A stretch of 47,474 bases of DNA from Faecalibacterium sp. (lineage in GTDB: Bacteria > Bacillota > Clostridia > Oscillospirales > Ruminococcaceae): contig JAHHRL010000014.1 of the NCBI GenBank assembly GCA_020025825.1, positions 1-47,474 of the forward strand, given 5' to 3'. Below the pieces are notes generated by a model, which was not told the origin of the DNA, did no database searches, and saw nothing but the letters and a program-made list of their open reading frames with translations. Position numbers and translations under genes: made by a program. Positions 1-7,812 of the stretch are shown piece after piece (the first letter of the stretch is position 1; each line of letters opens with the position of its first letter).

Positions 1-827
1 TCTTCCCGCTGCGTGAGGAGGCTGTCAATTCTCTGGCAGATTCTGTAAAGGCAATTATTGTTACTTCTATCGGCTATGATAACATTGATATGGAAGCTGC
101 CAATAAGCGTGGTATTATGGTGTGCAACATTCCGGATTACTGTATTGAAGAGGTCGCACTGCACTCTGTCACTTTGATTCTGTGTGCTTTGCGCAACATC
201 TGCCAATATGACCGTACAATCCGTAACGGCGGCTGGAAAGATCGTTCTATGCTGTGCGGCAGAGCACACCACCGTATGTCTACACTGACTATGGGCTTTT
301 TGGGCTTTGGCAGTATCGGACGAACTGTTTGCAAGCAGATGTCTGGCTTTGGAGTGAAATTTGTAGCATATGACCCATATGTTCCTGCAAGTGTTTTTGA
401 GGAAATGGGCGTACAGCGTGTTGAAACCAAAGATGAATTGTATGCGGTGTCTGATATTATCGGTGTTTATCTGATTTTAACTGATGAAACCTATCATCTG
501 ATCAATGAGGAAGCTATCGCCAAAATGAAGGATGACGTAATTTTGGTTAACACTGCCCGTGGTGCTATCATTGATTTGGACAGCGTGAAAAAGGGGCTGA
601 AATCCGGCAAAATCGGTGCGGTCGGTTTGGATACCTGGGAGAAAGAGCCGATTCCTGCGGATGACCCGATCCTCAAGGAGGACAATGCTACAATCACATC
701 TCACTGCGCTTATTTCTCCATCGAGGCGGCAATAGAGCTGCGTGTTAAATGCTTAAAAACCGCTATTAACGTGTGCAACGGAGAAGTTCCTTATAACTGC
801 GTAAACAAAAAGGCCTTGGGGCTGTAA
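1..827 (+). CDS. D-2-hydroxyacid dehydrogenase, NAD-dependent (5' end outside window)
   Basis: The reading frame is open from base 3 to the stop at 825-827, so the start lies to the left of the window and 274 residues are visible. The protein should reversibly reduce a 2-keto acid to a D-2-hydroxy acid with NADH. Visible features are the Rossmann motif GFGSIG (about bases 306-323), the catalytic Arg in NTARGAIID, the Glu in DTWEKEP and the His in ITSHCAY, which form the usual Arg-Glu-His set. The stretch IPDYCIEEVA resembles the CtBP-like subfamily more than classical D-lactate dehydrogenase. Roughly 50 N-terminal residues are probably missing. A 2-hydroxy acid made here could feed the dehydratase cluster at 24-34 kb; that link is inferred. 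Confidence 0.9.
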   Translation, partial: FPLREEAVNSLADSVKAIIVTSIGYDNIDMEAANKRGIMVCNIPDYCIEEVALHSVTLILCALRNICQYDRTIRNGGWKDRSMLCGRAHHRMSTLTMGFLGFGSIGRTVCKQMSGFGVKFVAYDPYVPASVFEEMGVQRVETKDELYAVSDIIGVYLILTDETYHLINEEAIAKMKDDVILVNTARGAIIDLDSVKKGLKSGKIGAVGLDTWEKEPIPADDPILKEDNATITSHCAYFSIEAAIELRVKCLKTAINVCNGEVPYNCVNKKALGL

Positions 828-1112
828 TTAAAAGCTGCTTAATGCGGTTGTTATCGGTTGGTTGCAAAGCTGTCCGAAAGGTCGTTTACAAGCCGTCTAT
901 TATACATGCTTTTTGACGTTGAATATCTTTTTATATACAGAATTTCATCGGTGTAACCTTTTTTGTAATTGCGGCTTTGGTCTCCTTTGTTACAACGGGT
1001 TTCCATTTTGTACAGTAATATTACAACGGTGGAGCACAGCGACCAACAGTATTGTTTTCAGTGTTGCAGGTGGATTTGTTCAAAGCACAAAGATAGATAC
1101 GCAATCAAAAAA
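828..1112. other. Intergenic stretch without a supported gene
   Basis: About 285 bases lie between the dehydrogenase stop and the shared terminator. Short open frames exist on the + strand, including one with a hydrophobic segment, but none has a start with a ribosome-binding site or a recognisable product. I see no RNA gene here. Confidence 0.5.
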
Positions 1113-1160
1113 AGCACTCTGAAACTGGTTTGCAAAAACTGGTTTCAGGGTGCTTTTTAT
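1107..1160. terminator. Bidirectional intrinsic terminator between convergent genes
   Basis: A 13-bp stem pairs 1113-1125 (AGCACTCTGAAAC) with 1142-1154 (GTTTCAGGGTGCT), with one G-T wobble. A T run (1154-1158) follows on the + strand and an A run (1107-1113) precedes it. It can end both the left-edge dehydrogenase and the YitT-like gene. Confidence 0.85.
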
Positions 1161-1174
1161 TGTTTGTATCCTAT

Positions 1175-2035
1175 TTAAGAAAGATTGCGAACATGAGGAT
1201 TCCACTGGCCGATAACCTCACCAACGGTGGCAACGGTTACAAAGGCGTTGGGGTCCAGTTCGTTTACATAAGCAAGCAGCTGTGCGTATTCATTCTTTTG
1301 CAGAATAGTAACCAATGTGATGCGTTCGCTGTTGTCCCAACCGCCGCGTGCCTGATATAAGGTGACGCCACGATTCAGCTTTTTGACCACATAGTCTTGG
1401 ATTTCAGAGTAGCGGGGAGAAATAATAGAAATCTTTTTACGGATATGGGTGCCGTCGATAAAGTGGTCCAGAACAATGCCACCCAGATAGGTGCCCAGCA
1501 AACTAACTACGAGAACGTCCTTGTCGTAAACCAGAATAGAAGTGGATGCAACTATAAAACCGGAAATCGCAAGGCTTTCGCCCAAATCGGTATGCAGATA
1601 TTTGTTCATCAGTTTAGCGACGATATCCAACCCGCCAGAGGATGCATTGATGTTGAACAACATGGTCTGCTCGATGCTAAGTACCAGAACAAAACAAAGA
1701 GCATTGACAAGTAAGTCGTCGGTTAGTTCCGGGACGTCAGGGGTCACGATTTCGAAGATGCGCAGATAAAGGGGCATAAGCAGGGATGTGATAACGGTTT
1801 TGCCGCCAAAATCCTTACCTATAAAAACAAAGCCGAGGATTAGAAGAAAAGTGTTCATGAGAAGCGTCAAGGTGGAAATGCTTATTGGAATAAAATTGGA
1901 TAGAACCAGAACTAGACCGGATGTGGTGCCTACGACCAATCCACTAGGCATCATAATGTAATATACGGCGATGGCAACAAACAGCATACCAACAGCCAGT
2001 GTTATAAACTCTTTAAAACTGATTTTTTCTTTCAT
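1175..2035 (-). CDS. YitT family membrane protein (DUF2179 C-terminus)
   Basis: A 286-residue membrane protein with about five hydrophobic segments in the first two thirds, followed by a soluble C-terminal DUF2179 domain (from about the segment GVTLYQARGGW to the end). This is the standard architecture of the Bacillus YitT/YxkD family, whose transport role is undefined. The open frame extends upstream to 2206, but the ATG at 2035 has a strong ribosome-binding site (GGGGAGG) and gives the usual family length. The gene is monocistronic, with its own promoter and the shared terminator at 1107-1160. Confidence 0.88.
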   Translation of the reverse strand: MKEKISFKEFITLAVGMLFVAIAVYYIMMPSGLVVGTTSGLVLVLSNFIPISISTLTLLMNTFLLILGFVFIGKDFGGKTVITSLLMPLYLRIFEIVTPDVPELTDDLLVNALCFVLVLSIEQTMLFNINASSGGLDIVAKLMNKYLHTDLGESLAISGFIVASTSILVYDKDVLVVSLLGTYLGGIVLDHFIDGTHIRKKISIISPRYSEIQDYVVKKLNRGVTLYQARGGWDNSERITLVTILQKNEYAQLLAYVNELDPNAFVTVATVGEVIGQWNPHVRNLS

Positions 2036-2065
2036 GATAGTATATACCTCCCCAAATGTAACGTT

Positions 2066-2094
2066 ATCATAGCACAGAAGAAAATGAAATACAA
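2066..2094 (-). promoter_or_regulatory. Promoter of the YitT-like gene
   Basis: On the minus strand there is a -35 TTGTAT (2089-2094), a 17-base spacer and an extended -10 TGC-TATGAT (-10 at 2066-2071). It lies about 30 bases upstream of the ATG. Confidence 0.6.
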
Positions 2095-2944
2095 CATGAA
2101 TTATCCGTTTTATAATGAATAAGAGGAATAAGCAAAGCGTGTACACTAAAATGAAAAAACACTGGAAATACAACGAAATTATGATGTTATTGCACAGAAC
2201 TCTCAAACTGAATTTAGATGTGAGTAAGGTATATATGCATTAAGTAATGAAAGTAATAGAGAAACAAAAGTGCATAAATAAATAAGCGTGCGAAAACCGG
2301 AAATACGCTAAATTATGTTTATCAGGTAAGGACAGGAAGTGGCGGGCTTTTTATATACAGGTGAAATAGGCGGCGCAAAAAAGAAAATCGGGCAAAAGTT
2401 GTGGAGAAAGGTGAAAAGGCTGTAGCTGCCTGAAAAGGCGGAAAAAACAAGGGCTTTATAGAAAAGTCGTTGCAGCTTTTTATAAAAAGAATACCGCTAT
2501 CCCGAATGCATAGAAACACATGAAAATAGTCCAGCAAGGGAAGTCAACTGTGTGTCAACCGAGGACATAATAGAAATTACTGCCAATAATGGAATGCGCA
2601 TACATGAAAATTTCTCGTATGTAAAAATGAATATATACATAATAAATATACATTTGCTAAAAAATGGACAAAGGGGCTGCTTTTAACGATATGTACGCAG
2701 GTGAAGTACAGATTTTGCGATAACGAGAGTAAATAGGACAGTAATATGCCAAAAAGAGGACAAAAAAGGTGCAGAATAACGAAAATATGAAAAAATAAAA
2801 ATTTGACTTGCATTTGTTTTCTTGAAGTGATATTGTATGTGCAACAACTTCGTGATGAATGAATATTCATTGTTTGACGTTGGGGAGAGCGGCCGCTCTG
2901 GGAAGATAGTTACGTTTTATATGATGTACGGGAGGAAGGTTAAC
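2095..2944. other. Long AT-rich intergenic region before the opp operon
   Basis: About 850 AT-rich bases without a supportable gene on either strand. A TTGACT at 2803-2808 and TATTGT at 2831-2836 could be part of the promoter for the oligopeptide operon, but the 22-base spacing is poor. The ORF that opens at 2837 has no ribosome-binding site and simply runs into the real lipoprotein gene. A long, highly biased operon behind such a region suggests control I cannot identify. Confidence 0.4.
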
Positions 2945-5134
2945 ATGGAAAAGCATGTTACGAAATCGCTTTCGCTGATTCTGGCAGCAGCGATGGCTAC
3001 AGCAACGTTGGCAGGCTGTGGTGCAAAGGCACCCACCAGCAGCACTGCCGGTACTGCGCAGACATCCGGTAGCACCGCAGAGGGAATGGTTGCTCCGGTC
3101 CCCGCAGATATGGATTACGATGCAGAATCTGCTTTTGTTTATGACGCACAGCTGGGCGAGTTTAAGGCTATGCTGGACGAGGCTAAGGAAGCAGGCACCC
3201 AGTCTGAGCGCTTTGCAAAGATGGCACTTGCCGAGGCTAAAATGCTGGAAAGCGCAACCCTGGTTCCGCAGTCTACCCGTGGCGGCAACTACACTATGGG
3301 TCGTGTGGCAAAGCGCACTGGTCCCACCGTATACTGGGGCACCGACCAAGAGCGTGTGCACAACTTGATTGTTACTACTGAGATGATCAAGGCTGAGCAT
3401 CAGGACGAACTGAAGAAGATGTGGAACAAGCTGAAGGGCACCGGCACTTACGAAGCTAAGGCTGCTGAGTACCTGCAGAAAAACGGCTACACGCTGAAGG
3501 ATACCTACGCAAAAGCTTATTATACCGAGCCGAAGACTTGGGATGCTACCAGAACTCCTTTCCGGACTGATATGAGTGCAATCGTCAACACCTATGACGG
3601 TCTGGTCGAGTACGACATGGAGAATGAGCTGAAGCCTGCTTTGGCTGAAAGCTGGGAAGTTTCTGATGACGGCCTGACCTACACCTTCCACCTGCGCAAG
3701 GGTGTGAAGTGGGTTGACGCTCAGGGCCGTGAGCTCGGCGAAGTAAAGGCTGACGACTTCGTTTCCGGCATGCAGCACATGATGGATAGCCACGGCGGTT
3801 TGGAGTATCTGGTTGACGGCGTGCTTGTTAACGCACACGAGTACCTGGCCGGCGACGTTACCGACTTTACTCAGGTTGGCGTTAAGGCTGCTGATGACTA
3901 CACCGTTGTTTACACTTTGGAAAAGCCGACCAGCTACTTCATGACCATGCTGGGTTACGGCGTGTTCGCACCCATCAACCGTGAGTACTTCAAGTCCAAG
4001 GGCGGTGACTTCGGTCTGGATGCTTTCCAGGCAGCAGTTGACAGTGGCAACTACACCTACGGCAACACCTCCAACGACATCGCTTACTGTGGTCCGTATC
4101 TGGTGACCAATGCAACCGCTGAGAACACCATCGTGTTTGAGGCAAACCCTTCTTACTGGAACAAGGATAACATTCGTCTGAAGAAGGTTGTTTGGAAGTT
4201 CAACGATGATAAGGATCCCACCAAGGCATACTCTGATGTTAAGGCAAACGTTATCGACGGTACCGGCCTGAAAGCTGCAGCAACCGAGGCTTGCAAGAAG
4301 GACGGTCTGTTTGACGAGTATGTAACCGTTTCTGATACAGAAGCTGCTACCTACATGATGTACATGAACGTGAACCGTAAGGCTTACGCAAACGTAAACG
4401 ACTCTACCAAGGTTGCTTCCGCAATGACCGATGAGCAGAAACTGGCTGCTGACATCGCAATGTTCAACCCCCACTTCCGTATGGCACTGGCTATGGGCCT
4501 GGATGCAGGTTCTTACAATGCTCAGCTGGTAGGTGAAGACCTGAAGATGACCAGCATTCGTAACAGCTTCACTCCCGGCAACTTCGTTACTCTGCCTGAG
4601 GAAGCTACCGTTTCTATCAACGGTACTGAAAAGACCTACCCCGCTGAAACCTACTACGGTCAGATCGTGCAGGATCAGCTGGACGCTGACGGTGTGAAGA
4701 TTAAGGTTTGGGATGCAGAGAACATGACCAGTGATGGCTTCGTTGGCTGGTACAACCCCGAAAATGCTATGGAGGAGTTGAACAAGGCTATCGAGGAAGT
4801 CAAGCAGAACGGCCTGGAGATTTCCCCTGAGAATCCCGTACACTTGGATCTGCCCGTGTTTATGGCATCTGAGTCTGATGCAAACCGTGCAAATGTTCTG
4901 AAGCAGTCCATCGAGGCTTCTCTGCAGGGCAATGTAGTAATTGATATTGTAGAGTGCGCAGACTCGAAGGATTTGGAGGATGCTGGCTACTTCATCGAAA
5001 GCGGTGAGCAGGCTAACTACTCTATCTACAACGTGGCTGGCTGGGGCCCGGACTACGGCGATCCTCAGACCTACCTGGACGCTGTGCAGGATAACTACTC
5101 TGGCTCCTTGACCATGTTCCTGGGTATGTACTAA
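2945..5134 (+). CDS. Oligopeptide-binding lipoprotein (SBP family 5), apparently circularly permuted
   Basis: The first gene of an Ami/Opp-type ABC transporter operon, encoding a 729-residue extracellular lipoprotein that should capture peptides. The ATG at 2945 follows GGGAGGAAGG. The signal peptide ends in the lipobox LAGC (Cys25). Residues about 190-714 carry the normal family 5 core, including YDGL, PALAESW, TYTFHLRKGVKW and, near the end, GWGPDYGDPQTYLD (699-712). The chain stops 17 residues after that, where the family usually continues for some 130 residues. The missing C-terminal portion seems to sit at the N-terminus: residues about 67-165 (FKAMLDEAKEAG, AEAKMLESATLVPQSTRGG, then an amphipathic helix with KKMWNKLKG) match the usual last segment. 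Codon use is strongly biased, as for an abundant protein. Function is secure; the permutation is my reading. Confidence 0.88.
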   Translation: MEKHVTKSLSLILAAAMATATLAGCGAKAPTSSTAGTAQTSGSTAEGMVAPVPADMDYDAESAFVYDAQLGEFKAMLDEAKEAGTQSERFAKMALAEAKMLESATLVPQSTRGGNYTMGRVAKRTGPTVYWGTDQERVHNLIVTTEMIKAEHQDELKKMWNKLKGTGTYEAKAAEYLQKNGYTLKDTYAKAYYTEPKTWDATRTPFRTDMSAIVNTYDGLVEYDMENELKPALAESWEVSDDGLTYTFHLRKGVKWVDAQGRELGEVKADDFVSGMQHMMDSHGGLEYLVDGVLVNAHEYLAGDVTDFTQVGVKAADDYTVVYTLEKPTSYFMTMLGYGVFAPINREYFKSKGGDFGLDAFQAAVDSGNYTYGNTSNDIAYCGPYLVTNATAENTIVFEANPSYWNKDNIRLKKVVWKFNDDKDPTKAYSDVKANVIDGTGLKAAATEACKKDGLFDEYVTVSDTEAATYMMYMNVNRKAYANVNDSTKVASAMTDEQKLAADIAMFNPHFRMALAMGLDAGSYNAQLVGEDLKMTSIRNSFTPGNFVTLPEEATVSINGTEKTYPAETYYGQIVQDQLDADGVKIKVWDAENMTSDGFVGWYNPENAMEELNKAIEEVKQNGLEISPENPVHLDLPVFMASESDANRANVLKQSIEASLQGNVVIDIVECADSKDLEDAGYFIESGEQANYSIYNVAGWGPDYGDPQTYLDAVQDNYSGSLTMFLGMY

Positions 5135-5174
5135 TTTTAAACCATATCATTCGCTTTACATGATCTAAAATGCA

Positions 5175-5218
5175 GCAATGGGAGGAAAAATAAAAATTTT
5201 CCTCCCATTGCTTGTATT
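5175..5218 (+). terminator. Stem-loop between binding protein and permease genes (probable attenuator)
   Basis: A perfect 15-bp stem pairs 5175-5189 with 5197-5211 around a 7-base loop, followed only by a weak TTGTATTT tract. It lies after the binding-protein stop and before the permease ATG. Such a partial terminator or 3' stabiliser would keep binding protein in excess over membrane subunits, as is common in ABC operons. Confidence 0.65.
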
Positions 5219-5246
5219 TGTAATAAGAAAAGAGCTGGGATCTTTT

Positions 5247-6818
5247 ATGAAGAAATATATGTTAAAAAGGCTTCTGACCGGTTTATTATCGGCCATGGCA
5301 GCAACGGTCATCGTAATGCTGATGATCTTTTCTCTGCTGGACCGAACCCTTGTTTTTGCGAAGGACCCGGTGTTCAGTAAGCAAACCAATAATGCTCGTG
5401 AAGTGTATAAGTATCGTAAATGGGAAGAATTCGGCTATCTGGATTATGTGTCCTATGCAGATTATCTGAATGAGCTTGCAAAAAACGGTGAGATTGACCA
5501 GAAGACCCAGGAAGCAGCTTCGAAGCTTGGCCGTACTGCAAAGGCTGACTCGAAAAATGTCGCACCGTACGTAAAGCAGTTTACAGAGTACTATGAATCC
5601 AAAGGCTATACAGTAGAGCGTATGGATGCAGTTTTGCAGGGCGGCCGCAAGGTAGCCTCCGGCGGTACGCAGCAGCTGTTTGCACATAAGGATAAGTCTC
5701 TGCTTTCCCGTGTGCTGCACTATTTTACAGGTGTTTTCCAAGTGGACAATATCCATTCGGTTGAGGAGGACATAGGCAAGCGTGGCTTGACCTTTACGCT
5801 GCACGACCCGGTTTACGGCGGGGAAAAGTTTTCTCCTGCCATTATAGGCAATGGTACACAGCATAAATATCTGCTTTATTTTAATGATAAATTCCCGTAT
5901 ATCCACCAGAATCTGCTGACAGTTCATCTGGGTACTTCTTATACGGTTAATCAGGGTGTGGATGTATTTGATACCATGACCCAGTCGCAGGGTTCCTATG
6001 TGATGTCTCCTGTTACTTTCCCCACAGGCATTGAGGAAGTCAGCGCGGATGACCTGCACACAGCAACCTATATCCCGGGTTCCCGTGAAAACAGCGCCAT
6101 CAACATTAAATGCTTTACGGACGACTATACGCAGGTAAATACCGTGAAGAACACGATGTCCAAGGTGGGCTTCTCCTTTGTCTTGGGCTTCCTGTCCAGT
6201 GTTTTGGCGTATCTAGTTGGCATTCCGGCAGGTATTGCAATGGCACGCCGGAAGGATAAGGTCGTGGACCACATCGGTACAGCATATATTGTGTTCAGTT
6301 TGGCGGTTCCGTCTTTGGCTTATATCTTTATGGTAAAGGCAATCGGCGGTATGGCCGGCCTGCCCACAACCTTTGATGTTGAACACGGCACTTGGTTGAT
6401 GTACTTGCTGCCCATCATTTCGTTGGCTTTGCCGGCTATTGGCAACCTGATGAAATGGATGCGCCGTTACATGATTGACCAGATGAATTCGGACTATGTT
6501 CGCTTTGCACGTGCCAGCGGCCTGTCTGAACGAGAGATTTTCCGCAAGCACATCTTTAAGAATGCAGCGATTCCCATTGTGCAGGGCCTGCCGGCTACGA
6601 TTTTGTCTGCATTGGTCGGCGCTATCATCACCGAGCGTGTCTACGTGGTTCCCGGTGCCGGCAACCTGCTGACTACGGCAATCAATATGTACGATAACAA
6701 CGTAATCGTGGGTCTGACGCTGTTCTATGCACTGCTGTCAGTGGTGTCCATTATTCTCGGCGACCTGCTGATGTCTATGGCCGATCCCCGAATCTCCTTC
6801 GTTGAGAAAGCGAGGTAA
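5247..6818 (+). CDS. Oligopeptide ABC transporter permease, AmiC/OppB-like
   Basis: A 523-residue inner-membrane permease. After a first transmembrane helix (about residues 8-31) comes a large extracytoplasmic region of about 270 residues, including HKYLLYFNDKFPYIHQN. A five-helix permease domain follows, with the ATPase-coupling loop around RASGLSEREIFRKH. The large extracytoplasmic region is typical of streptococcal AmiC rather than short OppB proteins. The ATG at 5247 is used because the upstream extension runs through the stem-loop; its ribosome-binding site (GAGCTGGGA) is weak. It should pair with the next permease gene. Confidence 0.9.
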   Translation: MKKYMLKRLLTGLLSAMAATVIVMLMIFSLLDRTLVFAKDPVFSKQTNNAREVYKYRKWEEFGYLDYVSYADYLNELAKNGEIDQKTQEAASKLGRTAKADSKNVAPYVKQFTEYYESKGYTVERMDAVLQGGRKVASGGTQQLFAHKDKSLLSRVLHYFTGVFQVDNIHSVEEDIGKRGLTFTLHDPVYGGEKFSPAIIGNGTQHKYLLYFNDKFPYIHQNLLTVHLGTSYTVNQGVDVFDTMTQSQGSYVMSPVTFPTGIEEVSADDLHTATYIPGSRENSAINIKCFTDDYTQVNTVKNTMSKVGFSFVLGFLSSVLAYLVGIPAGIAMARRKDKVVDHIGTAYIVFSLAVPSLAYIFMVKAIGGMAGLPTTFDVEHGTWLMYLLPIISLALPAIGNLMKWMRRYMIDQMNSDYVRFARASGLSEREIFRKHIFKNAAIPIVQGLPATILSALVGAIITERVYVVPGAGNLLTTAINMYDNNVIVGLTLFYALLSVVSIILGDLLMSMADPRISFVEKAR

Positions 6819-6823
6819 ACAAC

Positions 6824-7801
6824 ATGAATGAAACATTAGAAAAAATCGACGACCTTGGTTTCAGCGAGGAAGAACTGTTTGCCCCAATTGATAACAACAG
6901 TCTGTCTTCTGAAAAAATCACGGCACCTCGTTACTCTTACTGGCATTCGGTGTTCCGTGTGTTCTTTAAGAAGAAAATCAATGTCATTATCATTGCAATT
7001 CTGGCATTGGTGATTGTATTTGCTTACATTTATCCGATGTTCTCTGGGTATGACCGCTTTGCAAACCTGATGGATTCTTCGTCTAAGCATCTGAGCCCGG
7101 CTGCTGCAATTGAAAAATATGGCTTGAATATGCATTCGATTCTGGGTACCGGTGATGCGGGCCAGTCTACGTTTGATGCAATCTGGCATGGCGCATCAAT
7201 CTCGCTGTCTCTGGCATTTATCTGCGCTGCAATCAACCTTACGATTGGTGTAGTTGTGGGTGCCCTGTGGGGCTTCTCCAAAAAAGTTGACGCCGTTATG
7301 ATTAGCGTGTACAACATTTTGGGCAATATCCCGTATGTCCTGCTGATTTCCGTTTTGGTCATGATTTTTACCGCCAGCTTCTGGTCCATGGTCTTTGCTT
7401 TGACAGTAACCGGCTGGCTGGGCATTGCCTACTTTATCCGTACGCAGGTTGTTATTATTCGTGACCGTGAATACAATTTGGCATCCCGGTGCCTGGGTAC
7501 TTCAACCATCCGCATCGCTATGCGCAATATTCTGCCGTTTATGACTTCTGTTATCGTGACGCTGGCAGCAACCGAGATTCCCTCCTACATTTCTTATGAG
7601 GTGTTCCTGTCCTACTTGGGCATGGGCCTGTCTGAAATGTCTTTGGGCAAACTGATTTTTGCGGCAGAAAGCGCCATGGTTACGCCGGGCTGGGGCTTTG
7701 AATTCTGGAGTCCTGTTATTCTGGCATCGCTGATTACGGTTATTTTGTACGTGGTCGGTCAGAACCTGGGCGATGCCTCCGATCCCAGAACGCATATGTA
7801 A
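6824..7801 (+). CDS. Oligopeptide ABC transporter permease, AmiD/OppC-like
   Basis: The second permease, 325 residues, starts 5 bases after the previous stop. A cytoplasmic N-terminal stretch of about 60 residues includes YSYWHSVFRVFFKKK, as in AmiD proteins. It is followed by the first helix, an extracytoplasmic loop and the conserved permease domain. The coupling loop ASRCLGTSTIRIAMRNILP and the C-terminal VGQNLGDASDPRTH are family hallmarks. Length and features are normal. Confidence 0.92.
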   Translation: MNETLEKIDDLGFSEEELFAPIDNNSLSSEKITAPRYSYWHSVFRVFFKKKINVIIIAILALVIVFAYIYPMFSGYDRFANLMDSSSKHLSPAAAIEKYGLNMHSILGTGDAGQSTFDAIWHGASISLSLAFICAAINLTIGVVVGALWGFSKKVDAVMISVYNILGNIPYVLLISVLVMIFTASFWSMVFALTVTGWLGIAYFIRTQVVIIRDREYNLASRCLGTSTIRIAMRNILPFMTSVIVTLAATEIPSYISYEVFLSYLGMGLSEMSLGKLIFAAESAMVTPGWGFEFWSPVILASLITVILYVVGQNLGDASDPRTHM

Positions 7802-7812
7802 GGAGCTGCGAT

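Noticed and set aside
828..1112. Degenerate membrane-protein remnant in the left intergenic region
   Set aside because: One + strand frame has a short hydrophobic run, but it is interrupted by stops, has no start site, and I could match it to nothing.
2867..4843. Long minus-strand open frame (658 codons) opposite the binding-protein gene
   Set aside because: It is a shadow of a gene with strongly biased codons; it has no ribosome-binding site and no recognisable domain. The same holds for the minus-strand frames at 29235-30851, 31278-32243, 32409-33599, 33856-35055 and 25220-26395.
5100..5246. Frameshift or truncation as the reason for the early end of the binding protein
   Set aside because: No continuation of the family sequence exists in any frame before the next gene, only a stem-loop, and the missing part is found at the N-terminus. 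Permutation explains both facts better.
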